The notes beneath the pieces were generated by a model that saw only the letters and a list, made by a program, of their open reading frames with translations, made no database searches and had not been told where the DNA came from. A stretch of DNA of 37,949 nucleotides, taken from assembly GCA_003134515.1 (NCBI GenBank), contig PLBM01000043.1:194-38142 (forward strand). Direction: 5' to 3'. Numbering within the stretch: position 1 is the first letter of the stretch; each line of letters begins with the position of its first letter. A program made the translations under genes and the position numbers. This document shows positions 1 to 9,076 of the stretch, in pieces. Source of the stretch: Acidimicrobiaceae bacterium. GTDB taxonomy: Bacteria > Actinomycetota > Acidimicrobiia > Acidimicrobiales > RAAP-2.

Positions 1-947
1 AACTCCACCGCGCGCGCCGCGGCTTCGGCCACGAGTAGTCCCAGCGGCTCGGCGAGACCCACGTCTTCACTCGCGAGGATGACGAGACGACGAGCAATGA
101 AACGCGCGCTCTCGCCGCTCTCGAGCAAAGTGACCATCCAATAGAGCGCGGCGTCGGGGTCAGAGCCGCGCACTGATTTAATGAAGGCGCTGATCTGGTC
201 GTAGTGCGTGTCGGCGGACTGGTGATAGAGACGACCGTCTCTCGCTCGAGCGACGTGGCCGACCTCGACGGGCTCGCCGGGGTCTTCGATGTTTACGAGC
301 ACGATGGCGGTGTCGAGCGTGGTCAGGGCGCTTCGCGCGTCGCCATCGGCCGACGACGCCACCGCCGCCAGTGCGTCGTCGGAGATCGTCGCGCCTCTGA
401 GTTCGAGTCCGCGGCGAACGAGGGTCACGAGATCCTCTTCGCTGAGGGGGTGAAGTCGCCACAACGTGGACCTACTCATCAGCGCCGCGTTGACTTCGAA
501 GTAGGGATTCTCGGTCGTGGCGCCGATGAGCACGACTTCGCCGGTCTCAGTTGCCGGCAACAAGAGATCTTGCTGGGCCTTATTGAAACGGTGCACCTCA
601 TCGATAAAGAGCACCGTTCGTTGACCCTGCTCGCCCAGGCGCTCGCGAGCGCGCGCTATCGCTTCACGAACGTCCTTGACCCCGCTCGACACCGCCGAGA
701 GACTCTCGATGACGTAGTTCGCCGACGTCGCCAGAATCCGGGCCAGAGTGGTTTTGCCCGTACCCGCCGGGCCCCACAAGATCATCGAGGTCAACTGACG
801 CGCTTCGACTAGGCGCCGCAGGGGTCCGTCGACGCCCACCAAGTGGTCTTGGCCCACTACCTCGTCGAGCGTCCGAGGCCGTAGCAGTTCGGCCAGTGGC
901 GCCGATTCGCGCAGGCGCTCGTTGACGGCGTCGTCAAAGAGTGACGT
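1..947 (-). CDS. rarA: Replication-associated recombination protein A (RarA/MgsA AAA+ ATPase), 3' end runs off the window
   Basis: Manual translation of the minus strand gives SLFDDAVNERLRESAPLAELLRPRTLDEVVGQDHLVG...MILWGPAGTGKTTLA...VLFIDEVHRFNKAQQD...LIGATTENPYFEVNAALMSRS. Absent from the ORF track because no ATG/GTG/TTG precedes the conserved N-terminus; apparent start is ACG at 947-945. Confidence 0.9.
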
Positions 948-950
948 ACG

Positions 951-2699
951 TCACGATCCTTTCTTGGTGAAGCGAAGACGCAGCTCGTCCAAATGGCGCT
1001 CGGCAATACTCTTCGGCGCCCCAGTCATAAGATCGCTCCCCGACTGGGTCTTGGGAAAGGCGATGACCTCACGGATATTCTCCTCCCCGGCGAAGATGGC
1101 CACGAGCCGATCGATTCCGAACGCGAAGCCCGCGTGCGGCGGCGCGCCGAACTTGAACGCCCCGAGCAGGAAACCGAAGCGGCTTTGCGCCTCGTCGTCA
1201 CTGATGCCCAGAGCTCGAAAGATTCGCGATTGGATGTCGGCGCGATGCACCCGCACCGATCCACTGCCCAGCTCCCATCCGTTCAACACCAAGTCGTACG
1301 CCTGAGATCGAACCTTTAGCGGATCGCTCTCGATGAACTCAAGGTCCTCGGGATGGGGCATCGTGAAGGGGTGATGCGCCGCTTGAAGGTGGCCGTCTTC
1401 GTCAAAGCCTTCGAACAAGGGAAACTCGGTCACCCACACGTACTGGTGCGGCCCTTCGCTGACCGGCGGCGAGCCGAGGGTCACGCGAAGCGCCCCGAGC
1501 ACTTTAGAGGCGAGCGCGTACTCGTCGGCGACCACGAGTACAAGGTCGCCGACTTCGGCTCCGTCGACGCCTCGAAGCGCCGCCGCCTCGCGCTCGCTCA
1601 AGTAGCGCGCCAGCGGCGAGTCCAGTCCTTCACTCGTTATGCGAAACCACGCCAGTCCCTTCGCGCCGAGTTGCTTGGCGTGATCGATCAATTCATCGAG
1701 CTTCGCGCGCGAGAAATTGGCTCCGTTACTCACGCGCATTGCCTTCACCGTCGGCGCGGCGAACGCCTTCACGTCGCTCGTGGCGAACACCTCCGAGAGA
1801 TCGTGCAGCGTCATTGAAAATCGCAAGTCGGGCTTGTCTGTGCCGTAACGGTCCAGCGCCTCGGCCCAGGTCATGCTCGCAATGGCGCCGGGACGAACGC
1901 CCGTCGCCACTTCGGCGGCGTCTAAGACCGCCCGCGAAACGAAGCCCATGATGTCGTCTTGCGACACGAAGCTCGCTTCAAGATCAAGTTGGGTGAACTC
2001 AAACTGACGATCGGCTCGCAGGTCTTCGTCGCGCAGGCACCGAGCGATTTGGTAGTAGCGGTCGAACCCACCGACCATCAGCAGTTGCTTTGCGATCTGG
2101 GGGCTTTGGGGCAGCACGTAGAACTCGCCGGAGTGAAGACGTGAAGGCACCACGAACTCGCGAGAGCCTTCGGGCGTGGGCGCCCAGAGAAGCGGCGTCT
2201 CCACTTCACAAAATTCCTGAGCGTCCATGGCCCGACGTAACGCCGCGTTCACCTTGGCACGGAGGCGCAGATTGTGCTGCATCTTGTCGCGCCGAAGGTC
2301 CAAATAGCGATAGCGCAAGCGCACCTGCTCGTCGATGTCGAGACGATCGTCGAGTTGAAACGGCGGCACCTCGGCGAGTGAGAGCACCTCGATCTGACAA
2401 TCGCTTAACTCCACGGCCCCGGTCGACAAACGATCGTTGACAGTGCCTTCGGGTCGCGGAGTGACCGTGCCGGTGACGCGAACGACGTACTCACTCTTCA
2501 CCTCCACCGTGCCCTCGACCACCACTTGGACCACGCCCGAACGATCACGAACGTCGAGGAAGGCCAGATGCTCTCCGTGCTCGCGGCGCTTAGCGACCCA
2601 GCCACAGACGCTGACGCGTTCTCCCACGTGACTCTCGTTGACCGAGCCACACAGCAAGTCGCGCATGGTGGTGGCTTCAACGTTGTCAGGCATCGTCAC
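951..2699 (-). CDS. aspS: Aspartyl-tRNA synthetase (class II)
   Basis: 582 aa; RYRYLDLRRDKMQHNLRLRAKV, RCLRDEDLRADRQFEFTQLDLEASF, GFAFGIDRLVAIFAGEENIREVIAFPKT. Confidence 0.95.
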   Translation of the reverse strand: MTMPDNVEATTMRDLLCGSVNESHVGERVSVCGWVAKRREHGEHLAFLDVRDRSGVVQVVVEGTVEVKSEYVVRVTGTVTPRPEGTVNDRLSTGAVELSDCQIEVLSLAEVPPFQLDDRLDIDEQVRLRYRYLDLRRDKMQHNLRLRAKVNAALRRAMDAQEFCEVETPLLWAPTPEGSREFVVPSRLHSGEFYVLPQSPQIAKQLLMVGGFDRYYQIARCLRDEDLRADRQFEFTQLDLEASFVSQDDIMGFVSRAVLDAAEVATGVRPGAIASMTWAEALDRYGTDKPDLRFSMTLHDLSEVFATSDVKAFAAPTVKAMRVSNGANFSRAKLDELIDHAKQLGAKGLAWFRITSEGLDSPLARYLSEREAAALRGVDGAEVGDLVLVVADEYALASKVLGALRVTLGSPPVSEGPHQYVWVTEFPLFEGFDEDGHLQAAHHPFTMPHPEDLEFIESDPLKVRSQAYDLVLNGWELGSGSVRVHRADIQSRIFRALGISDDEAQSRFGFLLGAFKFGAPPHAGFAFGIDRLVAIFAGEENIREVIAFPKTQSGSDLMTGAPKSIAERHLDELRLRFTKKGS

Positions 2700-2700
2700 G

Positions 2701-3984
2701 TCACTTCGTCAGTAGGTTGGCCACCGTCGAAACGATCTCGCTCTGAGCTACGCGCAACTGCGTCTGCGCAAAGTCCCCGCTTCGAAGGTCCCTAATCGTA
2801 ACCTCACCGGTCTCAACCTCGCCGGGCCCCAAGAGCAGCGCTAAGCGAGCGCCCGACTTATCGGCCACCTTCATCTGGGCCTTCATGGAACGATGATCGT
2901 AGGCGCGAGCGGTCGCGAATCCAGCCTGGCGAAGCCGTTCGACCAAGACTGTCGCCACGTCGTCGCCGGTGGTGTCGATGACGAAAAGGTCGAGCGCGCG
3001 ATCGAGAAGATCGCCCGTAACACCTTCGGCGTGTCGAGCGAGCAAGATTCGCTCGACGCCACTGCCAAAACCAATGCCGCTCGTGGGCTTGCCGCCCAGC
3101 AATTCGGCCAACTTGTCGTAACGTCCACCGCCGCCAATCGCGTTTTGGGCGCCCTCGAGCGCGTCGGCAATGAACTCAAAGGTCGTGCGCGTGTAGTAAT
3201 CAAAGCCCCGCACCAAGCGAGGGTCGAGGGTGCACTCGATGCCGAGCGACCCGAGTCCCGCGAGCACCTGGTCGAAGTGCGTGCGACACTCTTCACAGAG
3301 GTGATTGATGAGGAGTGGACCGTTGGAAGTGACCTCCACGCAGCGATCTCGCTTACAGTCCAACACCCGCAGCGGGTTCTGCCGCCAGATTTCGCGGTGC
3401 TCTTCACAGAGCTCGTCATGGTGGGCGGCCAAGTGCTCGCTCAAAAGCGTCACGTACGCGCCCCGACACGCCTCGTGACCCATGGAGTTGACGAGCAGAC
3501 GCACCCGGCGCAGCCCGACGTCGCGGTAAAAGCCATGGGCCAGAGCGATGACCTCCACGTCCGCCGCCGGGTCGTCGGTGCCAAGCACCTCGACGCCGAG
3601 TTGGTAGTGCTGACGATACCGTCCGGCCTGGGGGCGCTCGTAGCGAAACGCGGGCGTGGCGTACCAGGCCCTCCACGGCGTCGTCGGCTGGTGTTGCACA
3701 AAGGCGCGCACCACCGACGCGGTACCTTCTGGGCGCAGTGCGTAGCGTCGCTCGCCGCGGTCTTCGAAGACGTACATCTCTTTGGTGAAGACCTCGCTCT
3801 GCTCGCCAATACCACGTAGAAAGACCCCCACGTCCTCAAAAAGTGGGTTTATTACCAATGAGAAGTCGTAGCGATACGCGCGCTGGGCGAACAGCGCGAG
3901 GAGTCCTTCCCACAGTGCGGAGTCGGGTCCGAGCACGTCGTGGGTGCCCACGGGGGCCTGAAAGGGCGCGGCCGGTTCGCTCAT
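2701..3984 (-). CDS. hisS: Histidyl-tRNA synthetase
   Basis: 427 aa; GTHDVLGPDS, ALRPEGTASVVRAFVQH, LVRGFDYYTRTTFEF, GGGGRYDKLAELLGG. Confidence 0.95.
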   Translation of the reverse strand: MSEPAAPFQAPVGTHDVLGPDSALWEGLLALFAQRAYRYDFSLVINPLFEDVGVFLRGIGEQSEVFTKEMYVFEDRGERRYALRPEGTASVVRAFVQHQPTTPWRAWYATPAFRYERPQAGRYRQHYQLGVEVLGTDDPAADVEVIALAHGFYRDVGLRRVRLLVNSMGHEACRGAYVTLLSEHLAAHHDELCEEHREIWRQNPLRVLDCKRDRCVEVTSNGPLLINHLCEECRTHFDQVLAGLGSLGIECTLDPRLVRGFDYYTRTTFEFIADALEGAQNAIGGGGRYDKLAELLGGKPTSGIGFGSGVERILLARHAEGVTGDLLDRALDLFVIDTTGDDVATVLVERLRQAGFATARAYDHRSMKAQMKVADKSGARLALLLGPGEVETGEVTIRDLRSGDFAQTQLRVAQSEIVSTVANLLTK

Positions 3985-6191
3985 GAGGTCTTGTTCTGGC
4001 CCGGCAACGAGCGAAACGCGTCAAAGACGCCGTCAACCCCTTTGAGTGCCGCCAAAAGACTCGACAGATGCACCGGGTCGGCGAGCTCGACATCAAAGAT
4101 CATGCGCACGATACGCGCCCCCGACGTCGTGGAGCTGCTCGAGATGATATTGAGGTGGTACTCCGCGACGACTTTGGACACATCGAGCAGCAGACGCGAG
4201 CGGTCAAAGGCCATGATCTCCAGGACCGCTCGGTACTGACCACCCGCGGAGCCGTCCCACTCCACGTCGATAATTCGCTCACCAAGGCGCTGGGCCAACG
4301 CCACGGCATTGGAGCAGTCATCACGGTGCACCGACACGCCGCGGCCCTGGGTAATGAAACCCATAATGCTGTCACCGGGCACCGGCGAACAGCAACGCGC
4401 CAGATGAACCATGACGTCGTCGAGCCCTTCAACGTAAATCCCCGCCGTGCGGCGCGAGGTGCGATACGCGCGCGGCGCCTTGGCCACGGTTGTGGGCATC
4501 TGTTCGGCGTCGCCGCCACGCAACTCGCGGTCGAGTCGCTGCACGACCGCGTGTGCTGAGATCTGATCGCTGTCAATCGCCATGAAGAGTGCGTCGTGGT
4601 CTTCTAAGTTCATCGACGTGATGACCGCGTCGAGGGCGTCCGAGGAGAGCGATGTCGCGATGGGCAGGCCTTCTCGGCGAAGGGCCTTAGTCAGTTCCTC
4701 GCGACCACCCTCGATGGCGTCGTCGCGACGCTCGCGCTGGAACCATTGGCGAATCTTGGACTTGGCTCGAGACGATTGGGCGATATTCAGCCAATCGCGT
4801 GAGGGACCGGCGTTGTCGTTCTTATTCGTGACGATTTCGACGACGTCGGCCGAGCGCAGCGCGGTGTCGAGTGGCACCAAACGGCCGTTCACCTTGGCAC
4901 CCACGCAGTGGTGGCCGACCTCGGTGTGCACCGCATAGGCGAAGTCAATGGGCGTCGCCCCTTCGATGAGGGGGATCACGCGGCCCTTAGGAGTAAAGAT
5001 ATAGACCTCGTCCTGGCCGAGGTCGAGCTTCAATGCCTCTAAAAAGGCGATGGGGTCGTTCTCCTCTTGGTCGACGTCGGCCAATCGCTGCATCCAGGCC
5101 ACCTCCTTGGCCGAGGCGCCCTCTTTGTAACTCCAGTGAGCGGCCACGCCGAACTCGGCTCGCCGGTGCATCTCATGAGTGCGTATTTGAACTTCGACCG
5201 ACTTGCCACGTGGACCGATAACGGTGGTGTGCAGCGACTGATAGAGATTGAACTTCGGAGAGTTGATGAAGTCCTTAAAACGACCCTGGACCGGCGACCA
5301 CAGCGCGTGAATCGCCCCCAATGCCGCCCAACAGTCGCGCTCGTCTTCGACGATGAGCCGCAGCCCCACCAGGTCGAAGATATCGTCGAACTCCTTGCCG
5401 CCGACCACCATCTTTTCGTAGATACTCCAGAAGTGCTTCGGTCGACCACGCACCTCAGCCTTGATTCCAAACTCGTCGAGCTTGGCCGAGAGCGTCGACA
5501 TCACTTCACGCAGGTAGGCCTCGCGTTCGGGCTGGCGCGCGGCGACCATCTGTTCGATCTCGGCGTAACGCTTGGGGTGCAGCGTGGCAAAACTTAGATC
5601 CTCGAGCTGCCACTTCACCTGTTGCACGCCGAGTCGGTGGGCCAAGGGCGCGTAGACGTCGAGTGTCTCTTGGGCGATAGCGCGCTGGCGATGCATGGGC
5701 ATCACCGAGATGGTGCGCATGTTGTGGAGTCGGTCGGCCAACTTGATCAAGAGCACGCGCCAGTCCTGGGCCATGGCGATGAACATCTTGCGGATGGTGG
5801 CGGCCTGCTGAGCCTCCTTCGAGTCAAACTCGAGGCGGTCAAGCTTGGTGACCCCGTCGACTACCGCCGCCACTTGAGCACCGAACTCCTTGGCCAGCCA
5901 CTTCGTCGTGACTCCAGTGTCTTCCACGGCGTCGTGCAACAAAGCGGCCGCGATCGTAGTCTCGTCGAGACCCAGATCGGCCGTAATCCCGGCTACCGCG
6001 ATGGGGTGGGTGACGTAGGGCTCGCCCGTTCGGCGCAACTGACCCTCGTGGGCGTTTATGGCGGCAATTCCCGCTCGACGAATCAGGTCCACGTCGCCGT
6101 CGACGTGGTGCTCGTTAAAGCGCGCAATCAGGCGCTCAATCGAGCTCAGCAGCACCGGGTCGGCGGTGGAGCGTGAAGTGAGGCTAACCAT
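3981..6191 (-). CDS. relA: Bifunctional (p)ppGpp synthetase/hydrolase RelA/SpoT family (HD, synthetase, TGS, ACT)
   Basis: 736 aa; HDAVEDTG (HD), GRFKDFINSPKFNLYQSLHTTVIGP (synthetase), VYIFTPKGRVIPLIEGATPIDFAYAVHT (TGS), C-terminal ACT-like. ATGA overlap with hisS. Confidence 0.95.
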   Translation of the reverse strand: MVSLTSRSTADPVLLSSIERLIARFNEHHVDGDVDLIRRAGIAAINAHEGQLRRTGEPYVTHPIAVAGITADLGLDETTIAAALLHDAVEDTGVTTKWLAKEFGAQVAAVVDGVTKLDRLEFDSKEAQQAATIRKMFIAMAQDWRVLLIKLADRLHNMRTISVMPMHRQRAIAQETLDVYAPLAHRLGVQQVKWQLEDLSFATLHPKRYAEIEQMVAARQPEREAYLREVMSTLSAKLDEFGIKAEVRGRPKHFWSIYEKMVVGGKEFDDIFDLVGLRLIVEDERDCWAALGAIHALWSPVQGRFKDFINSPKFNLYQSLHTTVIGPRGKSVEVQIRTHEMHRRAEFGVAAHWSYKEGASAKEVAWMQRLADVDQEENDPIAFLEALKLDLGQDEVYIFTPKGRVIPLIEGATPIDFAYAVHTEVGHHCVGAKVNGRLVPLDTALRSADVVEIVTNKNDNAGPSRDWLNIAQSSRAKSKIRQWFQRERRDDAIEGGREELTKALRREGLPIATSLSSDALDAVITSMNLEDHDALFMAIDSDQISAHAVVQRLDRELRGGDAEQMPTTVAKAPRAYRTSRRTAGIYVEGLDDVMVHLARCCSPVPGDSIMGFITQGRGVSVHRDDCSNAVALAQRLGERIIDVEWDGSAGGQYRAVLEIMAFDRSRLLLDVSKVVAEYHLNIISSSSTTSGARIVRMIFDVELADPVHLSSLLAALKGVDGVFDAFRSLPGQNKTS

Positions 6192-6445
6192 GGCCTCAGT
6201 CTACCGGCGCGTTCGCACATGTTACGGCGTGGTGATGCTGGCATTGACTCTTCGACCTATCACGAGCAACCATGTTTGCGCTCCGCGCCCCTCGACTTAC
6301 CGCACAAAGCTTTGGCGCGAAGTTTTGCTTGGCGACACGAACTTTATGTGTGTCCAATCAACCGCAGCGTGGTCAATACTCGTCAAAAACTCGTCCACCT
6401 CGGACCATCAACAGTGTTCGGCGATACGCTTGAATATCTTGACGA

Positions 6446-7912
6446 ATGCCCATGACTTCCATCGCTGACGTCCTCGGAGGGCGCTATCGTCTCGTCCGAC
6501 TGCTCGGTCGAGGGGGTATGTCTGATGTCTATGAGGCAGTGGACGAGCGCGACGGTACCTCCGTTGCCCTGAAGATCGTACGATCCGGCGACCCGGAATT
6601 CGTTCGGCGACTAACCCTGGAGGCCCAGGCCTTGGAGCGTTTCGAGCACCCGGGCCTCATCCGACTGCTGGACACCGGACTGGCCGGAGATGACGCGTAC
6701 TTGGTCATGCAGTTCGTCGACGGACCGACACTCGCCGAGTCACTCCAAAAGGGATCACTCAGCGCTCCGACAACGGCAGCGCTCGGGGCGAGAATGGCCG
6801 ATGCCTTGGCGTACGTGCACTCCCAGGGCGTAGTGCACCGTGACGTGAAACCGTCCAATATCCTGCAATCGGCCAGTGGCGACGCTTGGCTCGGGGACTT
6901 CGGCATCGCACAGCTCCATGACACGACGACGCTCACCGCGGCGGGGACAACCTTGGGAACCGTCGTGTACATGGCCCCGGAGCAACTCGAAGGTGGCCGC
7001 GTCGGTCCAAGCGCCGACATCTGGTCATTGGGCATTGTGTTGCTCGAATGCCTGACGGGACGGCGCGTCTACCAAGGCTCGCCGAGCGAGATCGTCGCGA
7101 GTCGAATGGCTGGGCCGGTGCCGGTACCAAAGGACTTACCGGTGCCATGGAAGATGGTTCTCGGTGGAATGCTTGATGTTCAACCCGAGCAACGCTTGAG
7201 CGGCGCTCAAGTCGCCGCCCTTTTGTCGACATCGGTATTCGCCACTCCGTGGCGAGCATCAAAGAACGATGAGACCGAACGCTTGTCGTCAGTGTCGGCG
7301 GAGGATTTCACGATACTCATGCCGGGCGAGGTCGTCGCCGGGACAAGATCCGGCGACGACACCCTCGTTGAAACGCCCCCGGAGCGCGTCACGACACCGC
7401 AACGAGGCGTCGCGTCTCACCGCTTTTCGCCGTGGCTGGTGTCAGGCGGTGTCATTGCCGCCGCGGCCGTCGTCGCCGCAATCTTCGTGTTCGCTTCGAA
7501 CCCTTCGAAAGCGCCAACCACGACTACACAGGCATCAACCACCACCACGTCAACCACCATCCTTTCCAGCTCCAGTGCACTCGCCCACTTGATTAGTGAT
7601 TTGGCGTCGGGCCAGACCACCGGTAGCGTCGACACTGGCTCTCAGCAAAGCATCTCTCAAGACGCCAACCAGTCACTTTTCGATGCCGAGTCGGGAGATT
7701 TGACTCAGGCCGGAAACGACCTCCAACAAGCGGCGACCGTCGTCGCCAACGGTGTACAAGGCGGACAAATCAGCCAACGCGAGGGCGCGATTCTTCAGAG
7801 TGATCTATCGGCGCTCGCCCTCTCGTTAGGCGTCAACGCGCCTAACGTAACGACAACGACGGCGCCTACATCACCGGGCAATAATGGCCACGGTCACGGC
7901 AAGGGCCACTGA
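6446..7912 (+). CDS. Membrane-anchored Ser/Thr protein kinase, PknB-like, without PASTA repeats
   Basis: 488 aa; GRYRLVRLLGRGGMSDVYEA, VALKIV, VVHRDVKPSNIL, LGDFGIAQL, MAPEQLEG; TM helix, then Thr-rich linker and extracellular helical region ending GHGHGKGH. Confidence 0.92.
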   Translation: MPMTSIADVLGGRYRLVRLLGRGGMSDVYEAVDERDGTSVALKIVRSGDPEFVRRLTLEAQALERFEHPGLIRLLDTGLAGDDAYLVMQFVDGPTLAESLQKGSLSAPTTAALGARMADALAYVHSQGVVHRDVKPSNILQSASGDAWLGDFGIAQLHDTTTLTAAGTTLGTVVYMAPEQLEGGRVGPSADIWSLGIVLLECLTGRRVYQGSPSEIVASRMAGPVPVPKDLPVPWKMVLGGMLDVQPEQRLSGAQVAALLSTSVFATPWRASKNDETERLSSVSAEDFTILMPGEVVAGTRSGDDTLVETPPERVTTPQRGVASHRFSPWLVSGGVIAAAAVVAAIFVFASNPSKAPTTTTQASTTTTSTTILSSSSALAHLISDLASGQTTGSVDTGSQQSISQDANQSLFDAESGDLTQAGNDLQQAATVVANGVQGGQISQREGAILQSDLSALALSLGVNAPNVTTTTAPTSPGNNGHGHGKGH

Positions 7913-7928
7913 GTTGACTCAATGGCCC
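7903..7928. terminator. Possible bidirectional hairpin between convergent kinase and secF genes
   Basis: GGGCCA-c-TGAGT-tg-ACTCA-a-TGGCCC near-perfect inverted repeat at the convergent junction; no clear T-tract. Confidence 0.55.
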
Positions 7929-7933
7929 ACGTC

Positions 7934-9076
7934 CTAGCGGCGCTTCGGCTTTCGCGCGCGAGGTTGAATCGTCCCACCCATGATGCCCGAGCGCGTCGGA
8001 CGAGCGCCCGTTATCTTGCCCTCAGTCAATAAGCGCGCCGCGCTCGTAGCCGTCAAAGTCTGACGCTCGGATCGCTGATTAACGCGCGCGGCGAGTTCCT
8101 TGTAGCGAGGTTCGCGCTCTTTCATCCAGGCCAGGATCGGGCTCGCAATAAAGATGGACGAGTACGCCCCGCTCATGAGACCAACGAAGAGCGCCAGGCC
8201 GTAGTTCTGCAGGGTCGTCGCACCTAAGAGGTCCGCACCAATGAGAAGTACCGCGAGCACCGGCAAGATGGCGACCAGCGATGTATTGATCGATCTCGCC
8301 AGCGTCTGGTTCATCGAAAGATTGACCATCTCGCTGTAGGTGAGGTCCCCGCCCTTTAGCACGCCCTGGGTGTTATCGCGCACCCGGTCAAAGACGACCA
8401 CTGTGTCGTAGAGCGAGTAACCCAGAATCGTCAGGACGGCGATCACCGTATCGGGCGTGATCTGGAAACCAAAGAGCGAGAACACTCCGACCGTGACGAG
8501 CAGGTCGTGCACCATGGCGATAAACGCGGCAACAGCCATCTTGGGCTCAAAGCGAATACTGATGTAAGCCACCACCGCGATGAAGAAAACGATGAGGGCT
8601 TCGATCGCCTTATTGGTGATCTGACCGCCCCACGTGGGTCCGACGTTGCTCGTGGACACCTGATTGTTCGTGGTATGAGCCACCTTCGCCATTGCGTCCA
8701 CCACGTTGGTGGTCAAGGTGAGCGCCTTTTTCTGGGAGAGTGAGTTGATGTTGGCCGTGACTTGATACGTGTCGGAACCCAACTTCTCCACTTTGGGATT
8801 CGTGAGTCCCGCCTTTTGTACCGCACTGGTCATGTGCGCAATCGACGTGTTCGGCGCGAGCACTTCCCAGGAGCTACCGCCCTTGAAGTCGATACCGAGA
8901 TTGAAGCCACGAATAGCCAGCGAGCCCATGCCCAGCACGATGATGATCACCGAGACGCTAAACCAGATCTTGCGCCGTCCCACGAAGTCAACGGTCGTGA
9001 GTCCATGGTAGAGACGACCGAGATGACCGTAGACCTTGGTGTCGGGAGGTGGCGCCATGTCGGTGTCGTTACTCAC
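7934..9076 (-). CDS. secF: Protein translocase subunit SecF
   Basis: 380 aa; FNLGIDFKGGSSWEV, ILGYSLYDTVVVFDRVRDN, multiple TM helices, directly downstream of secD. Confidence 0.95.
   Translation of the reverse strand: MSNDTDMAPPPDTKVYGHLGRLYHGLTTVDFVGRRKIWFSVSVIIIVLGMGSLAIRGFNLGIDFKGGSSWEVLAPNTSIAHMTSAVQKAGLTNPKVEKLGSDTYQVTANINSLSQKKALTLTTNVVDAMAKVAHTTNNQVSTSNVGPTWGGQITNKAIEALIVFFIAVVAYISIRFEPKMAVAAFIAMVHDLLVTVGVFSLFGFQITPDTVIAVLTILGYSLYDTVVVFDRVRDNTQGVLKGGDLTYSEMVNLSMNQTLARSINTSLVAILPVLAVLLIGADLLGATTLQNYGLALFVGLMSGAYSSIFIASPILAWMKEREPRYKELAARVNQRSERQTLTATSAARLLTEGKITGARPTRSGIMGGTIQPRARKPKRR

Noticed and set aside
2893-3819. 308-aa plus-strand ORF antisense to hisS, and many similar antisense ORFs elsewhere in the track
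   Set aside because: Shadow ORFs opposite well-supported genes, with no family signatures.
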